Assembly (NCBI GenBank): GCA_963971535.1
Contig: OZ020598.1
Span: 99,693,674-99,757,673, forward strand
Direction: 5' to 3'
Origin: Notolepis coatsorum
Taxonomy: Eukaryota; Chordata; Actinopteri; Aulopiformes; Paralepididae
DNA length: 64,000 nt
The position numbers and the translations under genes were made by a program. This document shows positions 56,377-64,000 of the stretch, in pieces (position 1 is the first letter of the stretch; each line of letters opens with the position of its first letter). The notes beneath the pieces were generated by a model. The model searched no databases. It saw nothing but the letters and a program-made list of their open reading frames with translations, and was not told where the DNA came from.

Positions 56377-56445
56377 CTATGAGAGGGTAGGAACCAGGAA
56401 TTATAATCTTAGAGGGAAATAGAAACTTCAGCAACCGGGTGTACA
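56377..56445 (+). mobile_element. LINE ORF2 C-terminal piece
   Basis: The frame NYNLRGNRNFSNRV is a C-terminal motif of the LINE that is interrupted at 46472, so the inverted-repeat element split one LINE. Confidence 0.75.
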
Positions 56446-56917
56446 TTTACATTTACATTTAGTCATTTAGCTGACGCTTTTATCCAAAGCGACTTACAAG
56501 TTCTGTACGACAAGACAGCAAGAAGGGTACAACTCTATCAGCTGAGTAACAATGTTTATCAAAGTGTTGCATGTTACAGTGTAGGTTAGTTTATTAGGAC
56601 AAGTGCATGACAGTAAGGTTAGTCAGGGTTAGATTTTTTCTTTTTTTCCCCTTTTTTTTTTAATTATCATTTCAGATAATGGTTGAAGAAGTGAGTCTTT
56701 AGTCGACGGCGAAAGATTGGACGGGATTCGGCTGTCCTAACTGGGGTGGGTAGTTAATTCCACCATTGTGGGGCAAGGACTGAGAATAGGCGGCTTCTCT
56801 TTGATGACCCTCCGGGAGCTTGGATAGGAGTAGGTCTGAGGCGGCCAGAAGATGCAGAGCGTAGGGGTCTTGAGGGTGTGTAGTTAGAGACCATTGACCG
56901 GAGGTGTAAGAACCACT
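56446..56917 (-). mobile_element. L2-type LINE 3' end, minus strand
   Basis: The tail (minus) GTAAGTCGCTTTGGATAAAA ... AAATGTAAATGTAAATG lies at 56446-56510. Coding trace further up: APGGSSKRSRLFSVLAPQWW and RRRLKTHFFNHYLK. Flanks ACCGGGTGTA and ACCGGAGGTGTA suggest a target duplication. Truncated at its 5' end. Confidence 0.8.
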
Positions 56918-57390
56918 CTAAAATCTATGTGCTTATCTGTTTGTGGAGTGAGATTATGGAATGTATTGGACGAGGAGGTAAAACATAAACCAGTTTAAAA
57001 GAAAGTAAAAAAAAAAAAAAGGGAATATTGGAAAGGTATAAGGAGGGAGGGTGAACATGATGTTTGGCATTAAAAGGAATATGTTATATAGAATATGTAT
57101 TGACTGGTCAGACTCATGTGTGTCTTGTTGAGATGTTGGGGGGAATGTGGGAAGCGGAGCTGTGTTGCATGTTGTGTGTGTAGCGGTTGATGGTCGGGGT
57201 GTGGGGAATGGAAGTTCACAGGCTTGGCTTCTTCCATCCCCCTTTTCGGACCATTGGGTGGTGTCTGTTGTTGCTGTTGTCTATTGTTTTGTGGTGGTTG
57301 TTGTGCTGTTTTGTGGTTGTCTTGTATTGTATATGTTATATGGTTTGAAATGAATAAATGAAACTGAAACTGATACTTACAATTTAGTTT
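56918..57390 (+). mobile_element. LINE ORF2 C-terminus and 3' UTR
   Basis: RTTLKSMCLSVCGVRLWNVL follows on from the motif at 56377-56445, then the ORF ends in a lysine run (57005-57025) and a TG-rich 3' UTR closing AATGAATAAATGAAACTGAA. Confidence 0.8.
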
Positions 57391-57413
57391 AGGAATAGGG
57401 GGCAGGTAACCAT
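57145..57413 (+). repeat. 268-bp block duplicated at 59078-59349, first copy
   Basis: From ATGTGGGAAGCGGAGCTG to GGGGGCAGGTAACCAT. By eye one difference from the second copy. It covers LINE 3' UTR plus about 35 bp beyond its end. Confidence 0.95.
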
Positions 57414-58516
57414 AATATTTATTCTTCTTCCTGCTCATTTTGCTCATGGTAGAACTGTATTTCTGATTTTGTATGAAAACGTTATGATTGTATTGCTTCC
57501 ATGTGGCAAATAAAAACTCTGACTGACATGAGCTACAACGGGACCCGGCTAATCCCTGGCTCTGAATGAGTTAAAACCTTTGGGTGAAGCAGACATAATT
57601 TGGCTCTTTTTCAGCTCGTCTCCGAGCTTGTGAGAAGATGTGAGTGATTAACTGAGTGTCGTTTTCAATAACCATGTTGACAGCACAAATAATTGACATG
57701 AAAATCTCTTGGAAAAACATACTGTATTTACCCCAATATAAAGTGGGAGATTACTGAGTCACAAAAAACTGATTTAAAAAAATCCGCTCAAAGCCTTTCA
57801 ACGTGTCAAATTGCAGACAATTGCGTCATTATTTTATTTATTTTTCCAGAGAAGGAACCCCATGCCCCCCCGCTCTAATTGCCCACGCCCAGAAACATGA
57901 CTTGCGTGACAGAGAGAGAGAGTAACGTCAGCGGGTCGGAAATCATTGAACCCAGCGGGTGGTAAAAAATAGAGGAAGAAAGAGGGCAATACTTTACAGG
58001 CTAGAAAAGAAGACAGAAAGAGAGTCTTGTGTGTGAGTCTTCCTGTAACGGTTGAACTAAAGCCAGAACCCAGATGTAGACACAAACAGACGATGTTGAA
58101 TCAGAGAAAACCAGGGCCGGGTTCTCGGACAGTCCAGGATATTCAGAAGAGTAGGCGAAGGTCATACACAGGGATCCAGAACTCAGGATCAGGGTGAGGA
58201 GCAGGGGTGCATTGCTCATGGGACGGGGTTGCATGGGACCGGCTCTGTGAGCAGAAGCACGCGCACGCACATGGGAGCGCATGTGCACATGGCGTCTTAA
58301 AACACAGTGCAACCAGCTTTGAAATCACCAACGCACCCCTGGTGAGGAGCCAGGTAGAGGACTGTGTGCATAGGAGGACAAGACAAGTTAGGTAACGCAA
58401 ATGGACTGTCATGAGACTGAGCAAGAGTATAAGGACTGACTGGTAAATAAGAAACTACGATCTGGCAGCATCATGACATCTGAGAGAGAGCGAGAAAGAG
58501 AGAGAGAGAGAAATAT

Positions 58517-58549
<33 letters not shown>

Positions 58550-58940
58550 TATAGATAGAGAGAGGGAGAGATTAGGCCGGAATAGAATGGGAGAAACCAA
58601 GGGTTACAGAAGACGGGAAGCCTGGAGGTCTAAATGCAGAGGTAGATGGAAAAATATGCGTAGGGAAATTCAATTCAATTCAATTCCACTATTCCTACAT
58701 TCGGTCCGTGTCAATACGAATAATATAAATCGTCTACGAAGACTTTCCTGCTCGATTCTTGTCGGCGGCTAAAGGCGGCTCATCTGCCAGACTGAATAAA
58801 GGTCCAGCCACAGAAGCATTAAGCGTGGCCTGGGGACAGTGCAGGGCCCGGCTTCAGCCCACAATACAAGCATATCATGCTTTATTGGTTGTTTTACAAG
58901 GTTCAGTGGGCCAATGCCTGGTAAATATTTCCCCGTTAGC
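57414..58940. other. Unclassified, GA-rich microsatellite inside
   Basis: GTAACGGTTGAACTAAAGCC at 58046 and the AACCAGGGCCGGGTTCTCG stretch resemble gypsy LTR-type sequence, without borders. (GA)n at 58480-58570. CTCTGAATGAGTTAA at about 57560-57574 resembles a piggyBac-type end without a partner. Confidence 0.4.
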
Positions 58941-58952
58941 CGACTGAGAGTT

Positions 58953-58965
58953 TATGTGTGTCTTT

Positions 58966-59009
<44 letters not shown>

Positions 59010-59075
59010 TTGTGTGTATCCGCTCGTCTGTGTGCATACATGTGCGTGTCATGTGTACTGTATATACATGTGTAT
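58953..59075. repeat. TG microsatellite
   Basis: TG-rich tract interrupted by the duplicated block, resuming at 59350. Confidence 0.9.
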
Positions 59076-59077
59076 AC

Positions 59078-59349
59078 ATATGTGGGAAGCGGAGCTGTGT
59101 TGCATGTTGTGTGTGTAGCGGTTGATGGTCGGGGTGTGGGGAATGGAAGTTCACAGGCTTGGCTTCTTCCATCCCCCTTTTCGGACCATTGGGTGGTGTC
59201 TGTTGTTGCTGTTGTCTATTGTTTTGTGGTGGTTGTTGTGCTGTTTTGTGGTTGTCTTGTATTGTATATGTTGTATGGTTTGAAATGAATAAATGAAACT
59301 GAAACTGATACTTACAATTTAGTTTAGGAATAGGGGGCAGGTAACCATG
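59078..59349 (+). repeat. Second copy of the 268-bp block, inside a TG tract
   Basis: Matches 57145-57413 almost exactly, with TG-rich DNA on both sides. Confidence 0.95.
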
Positions 59350-59522
59350 TGTGTGTATTTATCTTTATGTGTGTGTGTGTGTGTCTCTGTACACATGTGT
59401 GTGTTTGTACATGTGTGTGTCTGACTGTACACATGTGTGTCTTTGTACACGTGTGTGTGTGTGTGCATACATGTGCATGCGTGTCATGTGTATATACACA
59501 TCAATGTGTGTGTATTTTTCTT

Positions 59523-59569
<47 letters not shown>

Positions 59570-59574
59570 ATGCT
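59350..59574. repeat. TG microsatellite
   Basis: TG/TA-rich tract with a pure TG run at 59526-59568. Confidence 0.95.
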
Positions 59575-59608
59575 CATGGGCCAGTGTATAGTTTCTGGTC
59601 TGCCAAGG

Positions 59609-59948
59609 CCAGATGGAGATGTTTGGACCACAGGGCTTGGGCCAGATGGAGATGTTTGGGACCACAGGGCTTGGACCAGATGGAGATGTTTGGGACCACA
59701 GGGCTTGGGCCAGATGGAGATGTTTGGGACCACAGGGCTTGGGCCAGATGGAGATGTTTGGGACCACAGGGCTTGGGCCAGATGGAGATGTTTGGACCAC
59801 AGGGCTTGGACCAGATGGAGATGTTTGGACCACAGGGCTTGGGCCAGATGGAGATGTTTGGACCACAGGGCTTGGACCAGATGGAGATGTTTGGACCACA
59901 GGGCTTGGACCAGATGGAGATGTTTGGGACCACAGGGCTTGGGCCAGG
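59609..59948. repeat. Minisatellite, 33-34-bp unit, 10 copies
   Basis: Unit CCAGATGGAGATGTTTGG(G)ACCACAGGGCTTGG(G/A). The 33/34-bp length mix keeps frames open on both strands, which explains the long open frames here. Confidence 0.97.
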
Positions 59949-60068
59949 GGAGGAAATTATGCTCCATCCATCTCATCAGGAGAAACACCCCAGCTGAAGC
60001 TACTGTGATGTGCCGTCATTTAATCTCAAGTATCCGACAGCATGCATCTTCTCTGGGTGCACGGCTCA

Positions 60069-60072
<4 letters not shown>

Positions 60073-60116
<44 letters not shown>

Positions 60117-60120
60117 CACA

Positions 60121-60168
<48 letters not shown>
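60073..60168. repeat. CA microsatellite
   Basis: (CA)n with a short CACTCA interruption at about 60108-60125. Confidence 0.97.
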
Positions 60169-60169
<1 letters not shown>

Positions 60170-60362
60170 CAGCTACTTCCATCTGCTCTGGCTTGTACCA
60201 TCTTGCCAACCCTCTTCAATAAACTGGTATGTGTTTGCACCATCTAGTCTGCGTTTCCGGTGCTGAGGGCCCCATTTGAAAGCCACTTACGTGACCTGTG
60301 GCAGGGTCTACTGCAATCCACATAGGGTTGAGGAAGAGAGGGGCTGACCAATAGCCCTAGGC

Positions 60363-61090
60363 CAGGGGTCAGCAACCTTTACTATCAAAAGAGCCACTTT
60401 TCCCCTGTCCCACAAAATAAAATGCTCAGGGAGCCGCACAACCTATTTACCCTTAAAATGAAGATAACACAGTGTATAATGTTTTATATATCCCCAAGCA
60501 TACCCCACATTTAGCATAAAACGCCTGACAATTGCATACCCAAAGTAATTTGCGATTTATTATACTTTATACTTATAGCACACAGTTTGTTGCATTAATG
60601 GAATTATAAGCAACAAAAAGAAACATTTTGACTTTTTATTGCTGTTTTTACCTGTTATAACAAAGGAAAACCTCAAAATCTTATGAAGAGGAGAACAAAT
60701 ACTGGCTGTGTAGACCTATTTTTAAATAAAACACAGAAGAGGAGACAAAATACTGGTGTCTGTAGACCGACTTTGAAATAAAACCCTGAACTATGCAGCT
60801 CTATTAGAGTCCTTCCCTTATTTGTGGAAAATCTATAAAATAAAAAGTAAATCTTTCGTTGTTCGCAAATTTGACACGACATATCAGGCATACAGGTAAG
60901 CCTTTTGTTGACTAAATATCTTAGTTGATGAAATATTTTTCATTTCAGTGTCACAGTATGACATCGATCTCCAAAATAAGAGAAAAAAATAAGTAACATT
61001 TTATTTTATAATCTTTTTTGGGCCAGGGAGCCGCAGCTGATTGGCTAAAGAGCCGCATCTGGCCTCGGAGCCGCAGGTTGCCGACCCCTG
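60363..61090. mobile_element. Non-autonomous hAT element, 728 bp, perfect 8-bp duplication
   Basis: Ends CAGGGGTCAGCAACCT and AGGTTGCCGACCCCTG, flanked by CCCTAGGC on both sides (60355-60362, 61091-61098). GAGCCGC motifs recur at both ends. No transposase. Confidence 0.95.
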
Positions 61091-61098
61091 CCCTAGGC

Positions 61099-62263
61099 AC
61101 TCAGGCACATGGACCAGGGACACATGGTGTCATACTGTTACAGTCGATGTGAAGCGATTCAGGCTTCCAGGGGGGAGCTGCCGTTGTACTGCCTGTACGA
61201 CGAGGGGTTAACGTGGCTCATAATGAAGCTCGTATCAAACTGTATTGCCCCTTTCTCACCTCAAATGTTTTCAGAAACATACTTTTAGTGGACTATTTAG
61301 GTGAAATAAGAGAAAGGTTTCCTCATGATTGTGTGCGTTTCCTGTAACGGTAGATAAAGATAACAAATAATTATTAAATGAATAAAACAACCAATGGAAT
61401 TAGATCAGATTCAGATCAAAGTCAGCTTTAGACAGTAGCAACTGTGGTGCTCTAAGATGGTCAGGGAGGGCATTCCACAGCCGAGGAGCAGCTATTAGTA
61501 CATCTTTAATTTGTAATACCTGCCAATTATCTTGCACTTGTTCACAATGTAAATAATTACTTCACAACGAACCCTACATCTATCATGGGAAATATAATCA
61601 AGCTGCTAATTGTGTGTTTTAGAATGAAAATGATTGGTGTATCATGTAACAAATGAGGTTTGTATGGATTATTAAGTACATAAGAAATTGCAGTTATTGT
61701 GTGAAATGTGTATTGTGACTGCTGGGAAGTAGTTTAAACACACCAGGTCAACATTGACCCTTGGCACAATGAATGGAAGCGGACAGTGCCGGTTAGCCTT
61801 CGGGAGAGGTGTTAGTTGGACAATGCCTAGGCTAACCGGCACTGTTCACTTCCATTCATTGTGCTAAGCTAGGCTAACGTGCAGCCAGATAGCTTTCTAC
61901 TGAACGCACAGAGAGGAAACTGGTATCTATCTTCTTGTCTCTCTCTGGAGAAGGTGATAAGCTAATTTCCCAAAATGTTGGCGTGTTCCTTTAATCTCTA
62001 GTAGCTGTGGTAGACCTTATATTCAGTATCTGTTTCTGTATCTTTGTCTGCCTCTGATATAAAAAGGCTGTGTGTAGAAAGGCCATCTGTGGCATGAAAA
62101 CACCCCTGAACAGAAGTTACTATATACTCTGATGTGCCATCATTTAATGTTTAGTAGCGACAGAAGAAGTTGCACTTGGCAGATCACACACTCCTGGGAG
62201 GCGGTAAACCACGGAAAACATTCTGAAGCTGATTTTAGTTATCCCACTACTGTGGGACTGAGT
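61099..62263. other. Mostly unclassified; LINE trace and a hairpin
   Basis: At about 61430-61520 the minus strand reads NALPDHLRAPQLLLSKADFD, a LINE C-terminal trace. A hairpin pairs 61765-61799 with 61829-61863 (AATGAATGGAAGCGGACAGT). The rest has no feature I can name. Confidence 0.45.
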
Positions 62264-64000
62264 TACTTAGTGTTCTCTCATCCCTGTCTCCATCTGTGAT
62301 GTCTCTCACCTCTCTGTCTCCCTCTGTGATGTCTCATCCCTCTGTCCCTATCTATGATGTCTCTCACCTCTGTCTCCATCTATGATGTCTCTCATCCCTC
62401 TGTCATAAAACAAAGCGGGGCTCGCAACTCATTAGTAGTTCCAAGGTGTTTAATTGACAAAAAGGCAGATGCAACGTTTCGACCCTTCTGGTCTTCTTCA
62501 AGCATCTCTCATCCCTCTGTCTCCATCTATGATGTCTCTCATCCCTCTGTCTCCATCTATGATGTCTTTCACCTCTCTGTCTCCATCTGTGATGTCTCAT
62601 CCCTCTGTCCCTATCTATGATTTCTCTCACCTCTCTGTATCCATCTATGATGTCTCTCACCTCTCTGTCTCCACCTGTGATGTCTCTCAGCCCTCTGTCT
62701 CTATCTATGATGTCTCTCACCTCTGTCTCCATCTATGATGCGTCTCCATATGTGATGTCACACCTCTCTGTCTCCACCTGTGATGTCTCTCACCTCTCTG
62801 TCTCCACCTGTGATGTCTCTCACCTCTCTGTCTCCAATTGTGATGTCTCTCATCCCTCTGTCTCTAGCTATGATGTCTCTCACCTCTCTGTCTCCATCTG
62901 TGATGTCTCTAATCTCTCTGTCTCCACCTGTGATGTCTTTCACCTCTGTCTCTAGCTATGATGTCTCTCACCTCTCTGTCTCCATCTATGATGTCTCTCA
63001 CCTCTCTGTCTCCCTCTGTGATGTCTCTAATCTCTCTGTCTCCATCAATGATGTCTATCACCTCTCTGTCTCCATCTATGATGTCTATCACCTCTCTGTC
63101 TCCATCTGTGATGTCTCTCATCCCTCTGTCTCCATCTGTGATGTCACACCTCTCTGTCTCCATCTGTGATGTCTCTCATCCCTCTGTCTCCATCTGTGAT
63201 GTCTCTCACCTCTCTGTCTCCATCTATGATGTCTTTCACCTCTGTCTCCATCTGTGATGTCTCTCACCTCTCTGTCTCCATCTATGATGTCTTTCACCTC
63301 TGTCTCCATCTGTGATGTATCTCACCTCTGTCTCCACCTGTGATGTCTCATCTCTCTGTCTCCACCTGTGATGTGTCTCCATATGTGATGTCACACCTCT
63401 CTGTCTCCATCTGTGATGTCACACCTCTCTGTCTCCATCTGTGATGTCACACCTCTCTGTCTCCATCTGTGATGTCACACCTCTCTGTCTCCATCTGTGA
63501 TGTCACACCTCTCTGTCTCCACCTGTGATGTGTCTCCATATGTGATGTCACACCTCTCTGTCTCCATCTGTGATGTCACACCTCTCTGTCTCCATCTGTG
63601 ATGTCTCACATCCCTCTGTCTCCACCTGTGATGTCTCTCATATCTCTGTCTCCATCTGTGATGTCTCTCACCTCTCTGTCTCCATATGTGATGTCTCTCA
63701 CCTCTCTGTCTCCATCTGTGATGTCTCTCACCTCTCTGTCTCCATCTATGATGTCTTTCACCTCTGTCTCCATCTGTGATGTCTCTCAGCCCTCTGTCTC
63801 CATCTGTGATGTCTCTCATCTCTCTGTCTCCATCTGTGATGTCTCTCACCTCTCTGTCTCCATCTGTGATGTCTCTCACCTCTGTCTCCATCTGTGATGT
63901 CTCTCATCTCTCTGTCTCCACCTGTGATGTGTCTCCATATGTGATGTCTCTCACCTCTCTGTCTCCATCTGTGATGTCTCTCACCTCTCTGTCTCCATCT
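62264..64000. repeat. Minisatellite of 28-30-bp units, continues past the window end
   Basis: Unit CTCTCTGTCTCCATCTGTGA + TGTCTCTCAC, with variants ATCTATGATG, ACCTGTGATG and GTCACACC. Its mostly 30-bp period leaves several frames open on both strands. Confidence 0.97.
62404..62505 (-). mobile_element. Short retroposon end inserted in the minisatellite
   Basis: The minus strand reads CTTGAAGAAGACCAGAAGGG, TCGAAACGTTGC and ends AAACAAAGC...TTTTAT. It breaks the unit array and resembles the CGAAACGTTG end at 26715. Confidence 0.6.

Noticed and set aside
57560-57574. End of another piggyBac element (GAATGAGTTAA)
   Set aside because: No partner end was found within the window.
59351-60247. 298-residue open frame, and three others on both strands
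   Set aside because: They read TG/CA microsatellites and a 33-34-bp minisatellite; all frames are open for the same reason.
62354-63897. Many open frames rich in serine, aspartate or arginine
   Set aside because: Products of the mostly 30-bp minisatellite read in every frame.

Overview
This window looks like intergenic or intronic DNA from a ray-finned (teleost) fish. The basis is the repeat population: piggyBac, hAT and PIF/Harbinger-type DNA transposons with matching target-site duplications, tRNA-headed SINEs, several non-LTR (LINE) families with short tandem tails, Ty3/gypsy and Ty1/copia fossils, and dense microsatellites (CA, CT, GA, TTTC) and minisatellites. I found no host protein-coding gene I could support, no functional tRNA or rRNA gene, and no prokaryotic-style features.

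Layout. 1-3588: a piggyBac transposon on the minus strand with a multi-exon transposase (54-2905), closed by a TTAA end; a related shorter piggyBac end starts 66 bp later. 4909-10287: a family of inverted-repeat elements, the larger about 5 kb, carrying an unexplained C-rich cargo with a 5S-rRNA-like block (6392-6510) and a CpG-rich block (about 8985-9135). 11182-18175: short non-autonomous piggyBac elements, a hAT element (15128-16109) and a large inverted duplication (12126-14487). 18306-25330: SINEs, a LINE split by a Harbinger-type element, several 3' ends of one LINE family, and a copia fossil. 25340-29014: a Ty3/gypsy fossil on the minus strand, itself invaded by a hAT remnant and other repeats. 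29424-35485: LTR-like pieces, a decayed LINE holding a SINE and a Harbinger-type MITE, and a 12-copy 53-bp minisatellite. 36286-44985: SINE, solo LTR inside a LINE tail, strong palindromes and more transposons. 44986-57412: a deep nest in which a LINE is split by a long inverted-repeat element, whose left arm holds a Ty3/gypsy element, which in turn holds three younger insertions. 57413-64000: a duplicated 268-bp block, minisatellites, a hAT with perfect 8-bp duplication, and a 30-bp minisatellite that runs off the window edge.

The parts do not form a pathway. They record a chronology of insertions, and several junctions can be ordered from target-site duplications. The least explained material is the cargo of the 5-kb inverted-repeat element, the inverted-repeat element with tRNA-like modules in both arms, and the nested palindromes at 39616-39876 and 42187-42990. 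All family names come from motif recognition by eye; no database search was run.
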